Positions 45,862 through 54,481 of a stretch of 64,000 bases of DNA are shown piece by piece; position 1 is the stretch's first letter; each line of letters starts with the position of its first letter. The translations under genes and the position numbers were made by a program. The notes under the pieces were generated by a model. It was given only the letters and a program-made list of their open reading frames with translations, did not search any database and had not been told where the DNA came from. Origin of the DNA: Blastochloris viridis (lineage in GTDB: Bacteria > Pseudomonadota > Alphaproteobacteria > Rhizobiales > Xanthobacteraceae); contig NZ_CP012946.1 of assembly GCF_001402875.1 (NCBI RefSeq), positions 1,838,001 to 1,902,000 on the forward strand. Reading direction: 5' to 3'.

Positions 45862-47289
45862 ATGGACAAGTCTCATCAGACCAAGGTTGCGGTCATCCAG
45901 AAGCAGCTCGCCGAGAGCGCGAAGGACAACAAGACCGTCCACTTCAAGCGAACCTCGACCAACAGCACGCGGGCGCGGCGCGCGATCAACGGCGCGGTCG
46001 AACTCGACCTGACCACGCTGAACGACATCGTCGGCCTCAACGCTGCGGAAAACTACATCGACGTCGAGCCGGGCGTGCCGATGGACGCCCTAGTGATGGC
46101 GACGCTCAAGGCGAACCTAATACCCTTGGTGGTGCCCGAGTTTCCCGGCATCACCGTCGGCGGCGCCGTCCAGGGCGGCGCACTGGAGAGCTCGTCCTAC
46201 CGATACGGCCAGCTCAACGACACCGTGCTGGAATACGAGCTGCTGCTCACCGACGGCACGCTGATCGTCGCGACCGCCGACAACGCCTATTCCGACCTCT
46301 ATTACGGCCTCGCCACCTCGCACGGCACCTTGGCCGTGGTCACCCGCATCCGGCTGAGGCTGACCGCCGCCGCCCGCTTCGTGACCCTGGCGATCGAGCC
46401 CTGCCCCTCGCCGGCGGCCTGCCTTGAGACGCTTCGCCGGCACACCGGCGCCGGCACGGCCGATTTCATCGAGGGGCTGCTGTTCTCAGAAACCGCCGGC
46501 GCGGTGATCACCGGCACGCTGTCGGACACCGCCACCGCCCCGGTGCGGCGGTTCTGGCGCAACATCGACCCCTGGTACCACCGCTTCATGCGCCGTGCCG
46601 CCGAGACCGGCGTCACCGCCATCAGCGTGCCGCTGGTCGACTATCTGTTCCGCTACGACAAGGGCGCGTTCTGGATGGGCGAGCACCTGTTCCCGCTGTT
46701 CGGCGTCAAGTCGAACCCGGTGACGCGGTTCTTCCTCGCCCCGATCTCGCGCACCCGCAAGCTCTATGACGGGCTGCACGCCATGAACGTGCAGCACGAA
46801 TACATCGTCCAGGATTTCTATATGGACTGGACGGATGCATCGAAGATTATCGACTTCGATGTTCGCGGTCCGAAAATATTCCCGGTGTGGCTGTGCCCGA
46901 TCAAGGCGACGACCACCCCGCAGAAGCTGTCGTCGCATTATCGCGAGCAAGAGCAGATGCTGCTCAATGTCGGCATCTACGGCATGCCTGAGGGCGGCAA
47001 TGCGGTGGGCGACACCATCGCGCTTGAAAACCTCTTCCTCGACACCCCGAACCGCAAGATGCTCTACGCCCAGACTTTCTACGAGCAAGCGGCGTTCTGG
47101 CGGAAGTACGACCAAGCCTGGTACGGCAGCCTGCGGCGGAAATACAACGCCGAGCCGTTCCGCGACGTGTGGTCGAAGGTGCACACGCCGACCTCGGCGT
47201 TCCAGTCGCGCCGGGTGCGCGGCTTCATCCAGGTCGCGGTCGAGGCGCTGTGGGGCAAGAACGTGGTGTGGCGGGTGCCCAAAGCCTGA
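45862..47289 (+). CDS. FAD-binding oxidoreductase, DHCR24-like
   Basis: A 475-residue flavoprotein with a PCMH-type FAD-binding domain (about residues 30-180). It shows VEPGVPMDALV, VPEFPGITVGGAVQGGALES and YGLATSHGTLAVVTRI, followed by a long C-terminal domain with FRYDKGAFWMG and DIGIYG-like NVGIYGMPEGG. This layout matches the Delta(24)-sterol reductase (DHCR24/DWF1) group, widespread in bacteria that do not make sterols; the bacterial substrate is unknown. The ATG at 45862 follows GGGGTG by 8 bases; the ATG at 45847 is an alternative. It is the last chromosomal gene before the prophage. Confidence 0.85.
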   Translation: MDKSHQTKVAVIQKQLAESAKDNKTVHFKRTSTNSTRARRAINGAVELDLTTLNDIVGLNAAENYIDVEPGVPMDALVMATLKANLIPLVVPEFPGITVGGAVQGGALESSSYRYGQLNDTVLEYELLLTDGTLIVATADNAYSDLYYGLATSHGTLAVVTRIRLRLTAAARFVTLAIEPCPSPAACLETLRRHTGAGTADFIEGLLFSETAGAVITGTLSDTATAPVRRFWRNIDPWYHRFMRRAAETGVTAISVPLVDYLFRYDKGAFWMGEHLFPLFGVKSNPVTRFFLAPISRTRKLYDGLHAMNVQHEYIVQDFYMDWTDASKIIDFDVRGPKIFPVWLCPIKATTTPQKLSSHYREQEQMLLNVGIYGMPEGGNAVGDTIALENLFLDTPNRKMLYAQTFYEQAAFWRKYDQAWYGSLRRKYNAEPFRDVWSKVHTPTSAFQSRRVRGFIQVAVEALWGKNVVWRVPKA

Positions 47290-47437
47290 TGCGGTTTCCG
47301 GCTGGTCATGCGTGATCGCGGAAACGAAGAGCGGCCGAGACCCAGGCAGGGCGCAGCATTGGCCGCGCCGCCGATCCGCCCGCTATCGCGGGCGTTCGGC
47401 CAGGAAAGATCGAAACCCCAACGGAGCGCAAATAGAC

Positions 47438-47483
47438 TGGAGCGGGTGAAGGGAATCGAACCCTCGTCATCAGCTTGGAAGGC
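47438..47483 (-). other. duplicated 3' half of tRNA-Gly(UCC): prophage attachment site
   Basis: On the minus strand these 46 nt read as the 3' half of tRNA-Gly: anticodon loop CTTCCAA (UCC), 3' side of the anticodon stem, T-arm GAGGG-TTCGATT-CCCTT, acceptor CACCCGC, discriminator T and CCA. The 5' half is absent; to the right the sequence diverges completely. This is what integration at a tRNA 3' end leaves at the chromosomal side. The prophage therefore starts near 47484 and the intact tRNA should lie at its far end, outside the window. Confidence 0.82.
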
Positions 47484-47585
47484 GCGTGCGTAGACTGTTA
47501 CCACAAAGCGCTTTCTGACAAATCGCCCCAGAAACCGGCCTTTGAATCTAAAGCGGAATCTTCGCCGGTCAGAACGCATAGCCCG

Positions 47586-48224
47586 ATGGCATCGGTGGGG
47601 TCGGTCAAGCCGCCCGACCCCACAAACGAAAGCGCCGCCGAGGCTGGGGACCTCTGCGGCGCGAAGCTCGATAGGGATGTTGATGCTGTAAGCGGGCTAA
47701 ACCATATCGGATGCGAAACGGCATCGCAATTGCTCCGCCGACACAATGGTGTGAGTTCCCCGACGCCCGTCGTTGACCGCCTCGGCGATGACGACGCCGA
47801 GCTTGAGCGCCGGATGCGCGCGAAGCTGTTCGGCGGTGCCCGGCCGGCGGCACCAGGGCTCTCAGAGGAAGATCAGCGAATCGCCGCGAAGCTCCTCGGC
47901 GCCGACAATGCTGAGCGGCTGGCGCGCCGCCGGGTCGGCGATCGGCCGTTCAGGCCGGTCCCGGTCAGAATCCATTACGAGTACTGGCACCAGAAAGTCG
48001 ACTACGACCCTGATGGCTGGTGGCACATCGTCCGGATAGAAAACAGCAAGCAGTTCAAGCACGAGTGGAGCCACGAGGACATCAACGCCGAAATCGCCGC
48101 GCTGAAGGCCAAGGGCTTCACCGTCCGCGAATTCCGGATCGGCTTTGAGCCGCGCGAAAAGGACCGGAAGCCCACCAGCGTGCGGCGCGAAATCCTGAAG
48201 CGGATCGGGAGGGCCGACAAATGA
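47586..48224 (+). CDS. hypothetical prophage protein
   Basis: A 212-residue protein with no recognised domain. The N-terminal half is low-complexity; the C-terminal part (IHYEYWHQKVDYDPDGWWHI to the basic end) has convincing coding composition with conserved-looking Trp and Lys/Glu helices. The ATG at 47586 is one option; a later start is possible. Its stop overlaps the next gene by 4 bp (ATGA), so the two are translationally coupled. First gene inside the prophage, next to the att site. Confidence 0.5.
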   Translation: MASVGSVKPPDPTNESAAEAGDLCGAKLDRDVDAVSGLNHIGCETASQLLRRHNGVSSPTPVVDRLGDDDAELERRMRAKLFGGARPAAPGLSEEDQRIAAKLLGADNAERLARRRVGDRPFRPVPVRIHYEYWHQKVDYDPDGWWHIVRIENSKQFKHEWSHEDINAEIAALKAKGFTVREFRIGFEPREKDRKPTSVRREILKRIGRADK

Positions 48225-48592
48225 CCAGCACCCCCGAATTCGATTGGCTGCACAGCCCTGACGTCGCGCTGCAGGAGCAGCGCGCCATCGCTGTTTACGA
48301 GAATACCGTGGGCGGCTTGGTGATCTTGCAGGAACGGTCCTGGGATGAGGAAGACGACACCTGCATCTTCATCACCAAGACCAACATTGACGCCTTCATC
48401 GCCGCAGTGCTGAAGGCCGCGGGCCGCGAAGACCTTGTGCAGGCGCTCGCCCCGGCCGAGCCGGAGACGCGGCCGCTCACCAACGCCGAGCGCCAGCGCC
48501 GCTACCGCAACAACCGCCGCAGCGGCGCTCCACTCGCGGCTAACCTGTTCACCCACAGCAAGGAGGATGCGCCCCTCTACGCGGCCGAATGA
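48221..48592 (+). CDS. hypothetical prophage protein
   Basis: A 123-residue acidic protein with a basic Arg/Asn-rich patch near the C terminus (NAERQRRYRNNRRSG), which could bind nucleic acid. It has no recognised family. It is coupled by a 4-bp overlap to the preceding gene, suggesting they act together. The start ATG lies at 48221. Confidence 0.55.
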   Translation: MTSTPEFDWLHSPDVALQEQRAIAVYENTVGGLVILQERSWDEEDDTCIFITKTNIDAFIAAVLKAAGREDLVQALAPAEPETRPLTNAERQRRYRNNRRSGAPLAANLFTHSKEDAPLYAAE

Positions 48593-49245
48593 TCGCACGA
48601 CCCCGCGATCGTCGGCTCGCGCGTCGGACACCGGACGCCGCAGGCGACCCCCGCCCGACCCCCGAACAGATGATCGCGGGCTGACGTCATAGCCAGCTCG
48701 CCCATAGAGCCGATCGCCGGGAACATGACCGGCGTGGAACCCGCCGGAGGGCACCGGCACTGAAGGGCGATTCGTCGCCCAGGAGAGGGCTCCGGCTTGC
48801 GCCGCCCCTCAGACAGCCGCGTTGCTGGTGGATCGGCAGCGCGGCGGTTCCGCGTCAACAAGCGGGTGTAAAGGCCGACAGCATGACCCCGGCCTCCCTC
48901 GATTGAGGTTGCCTCGATCCGCCTATGTCCGGCTCCGCTCGGCTCCGAGGTTCACGGACATGGTTTCGCCCTCGCAGGCGAAGCTATGCCCTCACCACCT
49001 CTCACCAAGGTTCACGGAGCGCAGCGCAGCAAGAACGGTGACGCTGCGCAACGGCTCGTAACGAAAAGCGTAACGAACACCGTAACGAAGAATACCGCAC
49101 AGCATAACGCGGCGTTACGAAAGCGTTATGCCATAACGCGCCATGTCCTCAACGCGGTTACCGTCTAAGCCGATGATTGTTATGGCAATTTTATCTCGGA
49201 TCTACTATAATTCGACCGGTTAATGGTCGGCTTAAGCGACGCGAG
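48593..49245. other. non-coding early region of the prophage
   Basis: About 650 bp without a convincing gene. The right half holds the TAACG-repeat cluster (49059-49138), followed by an AT-rich stretch (49170-49225) that could be a promoter for the HTH gene. An open frame over 48986-49168 encodes VTKSVTNTVTKNT, but that reflects the DNA repeats and has no clear start. Confidence 0.5.
49059..49138. promoter_or_regulatory. cluster of seven TAACG motifs
   Basis: Seven TAACG pentamers in 80 bp: five forward (49059, 49071, 49083, 49105, 49134) and two reversed (CGTTA at 49113 and 49124). The first three are spaced exactly 12 bp apart as GTAACGAA. The arrangement looks like iterons or an operator array for a phage DNA-binding protein, for example the HTH protein encoded just downstream. 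Confidence 0.5.
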
Positions 49246-49518
49246 ATGATGAATACGGAAGCCATTACGCCGGGCGCCTTCGATCAGATGACGGCTCGGC
49301 CGAGCAAGCTGTGGGGCTTGCCGGCGATCGCCAAGGCGCTGGGCTGTGGGGTGGACAAGGTGCGGGCGCTGGCGCTCCACCCCGAGGTGCCGATCTACAG
49401 GCCGGCCGGCGCCGGCACCTATTTTGCCCACCGCGCCGAGCTTGAGGCGTGGCTGCGCTCGAAGCCGTCGCGCGACGTCGCGCACTCAACGACCGCTCGC
49501 GAGCCTCTTATCGGCTGA
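49246..49518 (+). CDS. excisionase/MerR-like helix-turn-helix protein
   Basis: A 90-residue protein. The core LWGLPAIAKALGCGVDKVRAL forms a helix-turn-helix, and PIYRPAGAGTYFAHRAELEAWL is the wing and final helix typical of the HTH_17/excisionase fold. Two tandem ATGs (49246, 49249) follow a GCGAG stretch. It may direct packaging, excision or regulation. It lies between the TAACG cluster and the paired GAAACGTTTC palindromes, both candidate binding sites. The stop codon is inside a perfect 12-bp hairpin. Confidence 0.65.
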   Translation: MMNTEAITPGAFDQMTARPSKLWGLPAIAKALGCGVDKVRALALHPEVPIYRPAGAGTYFAHRAELEAWLRSKPSRDVAHSTTAREPLIG

Positions 49519-49528
49519 TAAGAGGCTC
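49501..49528 (+). promoter_or_regulatory. perfect 12-bp hairpin over the HTH gene stop codon
   Basis: Arms GAGCCTCTTATC and GATAAGAGGCTC flank a GGCT loop with no mismatch, followed by a partial third arm (AAGAGGCTCT). No T-run follows, so it is not a standard intrinsic terminator; it may stabilise the mRNA end or bind protein. Confidence 0.5.
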
Positions 49529-49610
49529 TCTTAAGAGGCTCTCTACGCCCTGTTCTGCGAGACGATGGTGATGCAATTCCAATGGCATAGCTCCGCGCTC
49601 GTGTACGCAT

Positions 49611-49644
49611 GAAACGTTTCGTGCTCGCGCTCATGAAACGTTTC
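49611..49644. promoter_or_regulatory. paired GAAACGTTTC palindromes
   Basis: Two identical perfect 10-bp palindromes GAAACGTTTC (49611-49620 and 49635-49644), each preceded by CAT, are separated 24 bp centre to centre. They lie about 190 bp upstream of the portal gene in a spacer that contains no gene. The layout suits cooperative binding of a dimeric repressor controlling the structural operon. Confidence 0.55.
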
Positions 49645-49831
49645 AGCAGCGTTGCGGGAACGCGGCGGCTCGCGGCGATCCTCTGCAAGCCTCCCTTGGA
49701 GGTAGCGGAATTTCTGCCATGAATAGAGGGGCTTCAACGCGTCGGCCGTTCCGCCGAAACCCATGATTACCAACGTTTTCCTAGCATCCGCCTAGTCGCC
49801 GGATCGCACGCGCGCGTGGCATCTTCGGCGC

Positions 49832-51037
49832 ATGGGAAAACGCCGCGGCCGTGCCGAGAAGAAAGCTCTCACCGACGAGCAGTTGCTCGACCTGATCGGC
49901 GGGGGCGCCGCGACGTCGAGCGGCATCACCATCTCGACAGAGCAGGCGTTGCGGGTGCCGGCCGTCATGGCGGCGGTGCGCACAATCTCGGAAGCCTGCG
50001 CCAGCCTGGAGCGGCACGTTGTCGAGATCGCCGCCGATGGCACCGAAACCGTGGTCCGGCAGCATCCCGCGGCCGCCCTGATCCGAGACGCGGCCAACGA
50101 CTGGACCAGCGCCTTCGAGCTGATCAGGCAGATCACGGTTGACGCCTTGACGCGCGATGCCGGCGGGCTCGCCTGGGTGAACTGGCTGCGCGATGAGCCG
50201 GTGGAGATCGTGCGCTATAGGCCGGGGATCATCGCGGCAGAGTTCGACGCCGACGGTTCCGGCCGGCCGAGCTACCGCATCAACGGCGTGCCGACGCCGG
50301 CGCAGGAAGTCATCCACCTCCGCTCGACATTCGACAAGGCGCCGGTGTCGCTGGCGCGCGAGGCGATCGGCGTCGCCGTCGCCATGGAGCGGCACTGCGC
50401 CCGGCTGTTCGGCAAGGGGGCCCGGCCCGGCGGCATCCTCAGCACGCCGAAGAGCATCGGCGATGCCGGCGTCGCAAAGATGCTTGCGGGATGGCGCGCC
50501 GCGCATGAGGGGGCCGACAATGCCGGGCGAACTGCGATCCTGTGGGACTCCGCAACGTGGACGCAGACGGCTCTAAGTAGTGTCGATGCGCAATTCACAG
50601 AATTGAGAATTTTTCAGCTTCAAGAGATCGCCCGCGCCTTCAACATCCCGGCGGTGCTGCTCGGCGAGATGAGCCGCGCGACCTGGTCGAACTCGGCCGA
50701 GATGCAGAAGCTGTTCCTCATGCTCTGCCTCGAACCCTGGCTGCTCGCCCTTGAGGGTGCGCTGCGCCGGGCGCTGTTCCTGCCCGAAGACCGCAAGCGC
50801 TTCGCTGTCCGCTTCGAGAGAGACGATTTCAGCAAGGTCGACCTGCAGGTGCTGGCGACCAGCATCAACAGCCTGATCAGCAGCCGCGTGCTGTCGCCGA
50901 ACGACGCGCGCGGGTGGCTCGACCTCCAGCCGTACGACGGCGGGGAAGCCTACGCGAATCCGAACACGGGCTCATCGCAGCCCGGCACCACCACGCCGCC
51001 GGCGCGCGACGCCAACCAGGACGAGGACCAGCAGTGA
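49832..51037 (+). CDS. phage portal protein (HK97 family)
   Basis: A 401-residue portal. The start region has ISTEQALRVPAVMAAVRTISE, then the ring-domain stretch with EVIHLRSTFD and the conserved AFNIPAVLLGEMSRATWSN and WLLALEGALRRALF. It forms the dodecameric vertex through which DNA enters the capsid. The ATG at 49832 begins MGKRRGRAEKK. Its stop overlaps the GTG of the next gene. It opens the structural operon without a terminase upstream, which is unusual. Confidence 0.92.
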   Translation: MGKRRGRAEKKALTDEQLLDLIGGGAATSSGITISTEQALRVPAVMAAVRTISEACASLERHVVEIAADGTETVVRQHPAAALIRDAANDWTSAFELIRQITVDALTRDAGGLAWVNWLRDEPVEIVRYRPGIIAAEFDADGSGRPSYRINGVPTPAQEVIHLRSTFDKAPVSLAREAIGVAVAMERHCARLFGKGARPGGILSTPKSIGDAGVAKMLAGWRAAHEGADNAGRTAILWDSATWTQTALSSVDAQFTELRIFQLQEIARAFNIPAVLLGEMSRATWSNSAEMQKLFLMLCLEPWLLALEGALRRALFLPEDRKRFAVRFERDDFSKVDLQVLATSINSLISSRVLSPNDARGWLDLQPYDGGEAYANPNTGSSQPGTTTPPARDANQDEDQQ

Positions 51038-51417
51038 CCCTCGACGACATCACCAACGACGCGATCAACCAAGATCGCGGCCGTGAATTCGAGCTGCACG
51101 ACCCGGTGTCGGGCACGCCGACCGGCATCAAGTTGACGATCGCCGGGCCGGACTCGGAGACGTCGCACCGGGCACACCTCGCGCTCGCCGATGAACTGGC
51201 GGAAATGGCCGACCGCGACGGCCGGGTGTCGGCCGAGCACCGCGAGCGCGCACGCTTGAACTGTCTGGCCCGGCACGTCCTGCGCTGGGACATCATTGAG
51301 GACGGCCGGCCGGTGCCGTTCTCGCACGCCAACGTGCTGCGGCTGCTGAAGGTGCAATGGGTGCAGCAGCAGATCGACGCCTTCGCCGCTGACCGCAGCG
51401 CACATCGGGTGGCGTGA
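51034..51417 (+). CDS. hypothetical phage protein between portal and protease
   Basis: A 127-residue protein starting at a GTG (51034) that overlaps the portal stop by 4 bp. Predicted mostly helical and acidic, it ends VQWVQQQIDAFAADRSAHRV. The region DPVSGTPTGIKLTIAGPDSE resembles a beta-strand motif seen in tail-assembly or structural accessory proteins. No firm family. Its place in the head operon suggests a morphogenesis role. Confidence 0.6.
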   Translation: MTLDDITNDAINQDRGREFELHDPVSGTPTGIKLTIAGPDSETSHRAHLALADELAEMADRDGRVSAEHRERARLNCLARHVLRWDIIEDGRPVPFSHANVLRLLKVQWVQQQIDAFAADRSAHRVA

Positions 51418-51920
51418 TGGAACGGCTGTTCATCGAAACCAAGCTGCTCTCCGACGACTCCGGCGCCATTTCCGGAATCGGCTGGAAGTACGATCAGCCC
51501 GACCGCATCGGCGACATGATCGCGCCTGGCGCGCTCGCCAAGGCCGCGTTCCCGTTGCCCATGCTCGCGTTCCACGACATGGGCGACCCAATCGGGACGT
51601 GGGACAGCGCCACGGACAAGGGCGGCGCCTGGCACGTCAAGGGGCACCTCCTGGTCGACGAGGTCGCCCGTGCCCGCGAGGTGCGCGCCTTGGTTCGGGC
51701 CGGCGCCATCAAGGGCCTCTCCATCGGCTTCATCACCGGCAAGGCCGAGCCCCGCCAGGGCGGCGGCCGGCTCATCAAATCGCTTGAGCTGATCGAAGTG
51801 AGCCTCGTCACCCTGGGGATGCACCCCGGCGCGAAGGTCACCTCGGCAAAATCGGCGGTGCTGGCGCTCAACATCGCCGCCGCCATCAACCGCGCAACCG
51901 CGCAAATCGGAAGGAGCTGA
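51417..51920 (+). CDS. HK97-type prohead protease
   Basis: A 167-residue serine protease of the U35/S78 (herpesvirus-assemblin-like) fold. The catalytic His53 lies in LAFHDMG and Ser102 in IKGLSIGF; LIEVSLVTLGMHPGAKV is the conserved C-terminal block. It matures the prohead by cutting the scaffold/capsid delta domain, then itself. The ATG at 51417 overlaps the previous stop by 1 bp. Confidence 0.92.
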   Translation: MERLFIETKLLSDDSGAISGIGWKYDQPDRIGDMIAPGALAKAAFPLPMLAFHDMGDPIGTWDSATDKGGAWHVKGHLLVDEVARAREVRALVRAGAIKGLSIGFITGKAEPRQGGGRLIKSLELIEVSLVTLGMHPGAKVTSAKSAVLALNIAAAINRATAQIGRS

Positions 51921-51921
51921 G

Positions 51922-53154
51922 ATGCTGCAAACCAGCATGGACGCGCTGCGCGGAAGCGTGGCGCTCACCCTGAAGGGCGAAGCGGACGATCCGCTTGCCG
52001 TCGTCACCAAGTCGCTCGAAGAGCTTCAGAAGGCGGTCGACGAGCGGTTGAAGAAGGTCGAGGAGAAGGACGCCAAGGCCGCCGACGACAAGGAACTGAA
52101 GGCGCTTCAGGAGCGCCTCGCCGACCTCGAGAAGAAGGCCAACCGCCCCGGCGCCGGCAGCGGCAATGCCGATGAGCGCAAGGAGATCGAGCGCAAGGCG
52201 CTGTCTCATTTTCTCCGCACCGGCTCCGACGTCGAGGTGAAGGCCGCGGCCACCGACAGCGCTACCGATGGCGGCTGGATGGTGCTGCCGACGATCGACA
52301 CCAGCATTCGCACCCTCGTCACCGACCTGTCGCCGATGCGCGGGCTGGCCGAGGTGGTGACCATCTCCACCGACAAATACGAACGATTTTATTCGCTCGG
52401 CAAGCGCGGTGCGCAGTGGGTCGTCGAGCGTGACGACCGCCCGCAGGACACCGCCAGACCCGAGCTGATCAAAGCCAGCTTTGGCGTGGCAGAGATGTAC
52501 GCCGCGCCGGCAACCACGCGAACGCTGCTCGACGATGCCGCGATCGACGTGGCGTCCTGGCTGGTGAACAACGCCACGCACGACTTCGCCGAGACCGAGG
52601 GCGAAGCGTTCATGACCGGCACCGGCGCCAACAACACGCCGCGCGGCCTGCTCGACTATGACACCGACAGCGCGAAGGACTTCACCCGCGCGTGGGGCAA
52701 GTTCCAGTTCGTGCCGGCCGGTGCCACCGCCCCGACCGATGCCCAGTTTGCCGCCGCGCTGATCAAGTTGGTGTCGACGCTTCGCCGCCCCTACAAGGCC
52801 AACGCCCGCTTCTTGATGAACGGCGCCACGGCGATCCGGTTGCGACAGATCGTCGACCAGAACAATCGTTTCCTGTGGGCGCCGACCGGCAACCTGATCG
52901 AGGGCGTCGACCATCCGTTGCTCGGCTACAGCGTCGAGATCGACGACAACATGCCGGACATCGGCAGCGGAAGTCTGCCGATCGCGTTCGGCGACTACAA
53001 GCAGGGCTATGTGGTCGTCGACCGCCATGGCATCCGCATCAATCGCGACGAGCTCACCCAGAAGGGCCGGATCATTTTCGACGTCTACAAGCGTGTCGGC
53101 GGCGGTGCCGGCGACTTCAACGCCATCAAGTTCCTCAAGTGCTCCGCGAGCTAA
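51922..53154 (+). CDS. major capsid protein (HK97 fold)
   Basis: A 410-residue capsid precursor. Residues 1-95 form a charged coiled-coil scaffold domain (EELQKAVDERLKKVEEKDAK, many Glu/Lys). The mature domain begins near DGGWMVLPTIDTSIRTLV and includes VERDDRPQDT, TRTLLDDAAIDVASWL, FLMNGATAIRLRQI and LLGYSVEIDDNMPDI, classic for the family. The protease encoded upstream should remove the N-terminal domain. It starts 2 bp after the protease stop. Confidence 0.94.
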   Translation: MLQTSMDALRGSVALTLKGEADDPLAVVTKSLEELQKAVDERLKKVEEKDAKAADDKELKALQERLADLEKKANRPGAGSGNADERKEIERKALSHFLRTGSDVEVKAAATDSATDGGWMVLPTIDTSIRTLVTDLSPMRGLAEVVTISTDKYERFYSLGKRGAQWVVERDDRPQDTARPELIKASFGVAEMYAAPATTRTLLDDAAIDVASWLVNNATHDFAETEGEAFMTGTGANNTPRGLLDYDTDSAKDFTRAWGKFQFVPAGATAPTDAQFAAALIKLVSTLRRPYKANARFLMNGATAIRLRQIVDQNNRFLWAPTGNLIEGVDHPLLGYSVEIDDNMPDIGSGSLPIAFGDYKQGYVVVDRHGIRINRDELTQKGRIIFDVYKRVGGGAGDFNAIKFLKCSAS

Positions 53155-53166
53155 GGAGGCATCGCC

Positions 53167-53553
53167 ATGAAGGACACGTACCACGATCACAAGGCGGTGC
53201 AGGCGCTCGCCCCCGCCGTCGTCTCCGCATCGGGTGACGGTTCGGCCGTCGCGCTCAAGGGCTTCGACAGCGCGTTGGTGGTCATCAACGCCGGTGCCAT
53301 CGTCGGAGCTGGCGCGTTCTCCGCCAAGCTGCAGGAAAGCGACACCACGACGTCCGGCGACTTCACCGACGTTGCGGCCGCTGATCAGATCGGCACGTTG
53401 CCGACGGTGCTGGCGGAGAACACCGCCTACCGCGTCGGATACCGCGGCTCGAAGAAGCACATCCGCGTGTCGGTCACCAAGGCCAGCGGCACCAGCATCG
53501 CGTTGAGCGCCGTCGCCATCCTCGGCCATCCGGCCCTTGCTCCGGTGGCGTGA
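53167..53553 (+). CDS. small phage structural protein (head decoration candidate)
   Basis: A 128-residue, Ala/Val/Thr-rich, beta-strand-like protein that follows the capsid gene by 12 bp. Segments VVINAGAIVGAGAFSAKLQESD and YRVGYRGSKKHIRVSVTKAS fit a beta-barrel head decoration or fibre protein. Placement directly after the capsid supports a virion role; no specific family can be named. Confidence 0.65.
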   Translation: MKDTYHDHKAVQALAPAVVSASGDGSAVALKGFDSALVVINAGAIVGAGAFSAKLQESDTTTSGDFTDVAAADQIGTLPTVLAENTAYRVGYRGSKKHIRVSVTKASGTSIALSAVAILGHPALAPVA

Positions 53554-53894
53554 TGCCCGTCCGCGCTCCCCGCGTCTGTGGCCTCTGCGGCGGCGTTCAC
53601 CGATCTGGTGAGCGCTGTCCGCGCGCGGCCGTGCAGGACCGGGAGCGCAAGGCGCGGTTCGACCTCAAGCGGCCTGGTGCTCGGGCTCGCGGCTACGACG
53701 CCGGATGGCAAGAGGCGCGGGCCAAGCACCTCGCGGCTCATCCCTTCTGCCAGCGCTGCGGCACACGGGCTGTCCTGGTGGACCACATCATCCCGGTTCG
53801 GCAGGCCCCACACCGTCGCCTCGACCCGACCAACTTTCAAAGCCTCTGCGTGCCCTGTCATTCCCGATGGAAGCAGGCCCGAGAAAGGAAGTAA
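53553..53894 (+). CDS. HNH endonuclease
   Basis: A 113-residue nuclease with the HNH core HPFCQRCGTRAVLVDHIIPV, then NFQSLCVPCHSRWK, giving the metal-binding Cys pairs and catalytic His. A second zinc-like CGLC ... C pair is near the N terminus. HNH proteins of HK97-type phages assist terminase cleavage at cos ends. The ATG overlaps the previous stop by 1 bp. Here it sits four genes upstream of the terminase pair instead of next to it. Confidence 0.88.
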   Translation: MPVRAPRVCGLCGGVHRSGERCPRAAVQDRERKARFDLKRPGARARGYDAGWQEARAKHLAAHPFCQRCGTRAVLVDHIIPVRQAPHRRLDPTNFQSLCVPCHSRWKQARERK

Positions 53895-53897
53895 CCC

Positions 53898-54389
53898 ATG
53901 TCTGCGCGCCTCTTCGCGACAGCCGGCAGCAAGCTCTTCATCGGCCCGGCCAAGGCCTTCACCGGCACCGACTTCACCGCCTCCGACTTCACCAGCACCA
54001 CATGGACGGAGATCGGCGGAACCACCAACCTCGGCGCCACCGGCGACACTGCAGAGCTGATCACCTCGACACAGATCAGCGACGCCCGCGTGCGGAAGAT
54101 GAAGGGCACGCGCAACGCCGGCAGCGCGACCATCGTCTGCGACGTCAGCTACGACGATCCCGGCCAGCTCGCATTGATCGCAGCGGAGAAGACCGAGGAC
54201 AGTTACGCCTTCAAGCTTCAGTTCAACGACGCGCCCGCTGGCGGCACGCCGAGCATTCGCTACTTCGTCGCCCTCGTGATGGGCGCCAGCGAAGAACTCA
54301 ACGAGGCGAACAACATCGCGAAGCTCAACGTCACGCTGGAGATCGACTCCAACATCGTGCGCGTCGCGGCGGCGGCCAGCGGAGGCTGA
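53898..54389 (+). CDS. major tail tube protein
   Basis: A 163-residue protein with the pattern of siphophage tail tube subunits: SKLFIGPAKAFTG at the start, TWTEIGGTTNLGATGDT, then a beta-rich body (ATIVCDVSYDDPGQ) and a C-terminal NIAKLNVTLEIDSNI. It starts 3 bp after the HNH stop. It would polymerise around the tape measure to form the tail tube. Confidence 0.78.
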   Translation: MSARLFATAGSKLFIGPAKAFTGTDFTASDFTSTTWTEIGGTTNLGATGDTAELITSTQISDARVRKMKGTRNAGSATIVCDVSYDDPGQLALIAAEKTEDSYAFKLQFNDAPAGGTPSIRYFVALVMGASEELNEANNIAKLNVTLEIDSNIVRVAAAASGG

Positions 54390-54481
54390 GGCCGGGGGGG
54401 TATAGGACAACTTGCCGGGAATATCGGGGACCGGCGGGGGGAAGTCTCTGCGATATTTGGTCGAAATAGGATTTTCAGCCC

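Noticed and set aside
47438..47513. Full tRNA-Gly gene
   Set aside because: Sequence right of 47483 cannot form the 5' acceptor strand or D-arm; only the 3' half is present, so it is an attachment-site duplicate.
48986..49168. Small protein with VTKSVTNTVTKNT
   Set aside because: The peptide repeat is a direct consequence of the TAACG DNA motif; no ribosome site, start is ambiguous and composition is poor.
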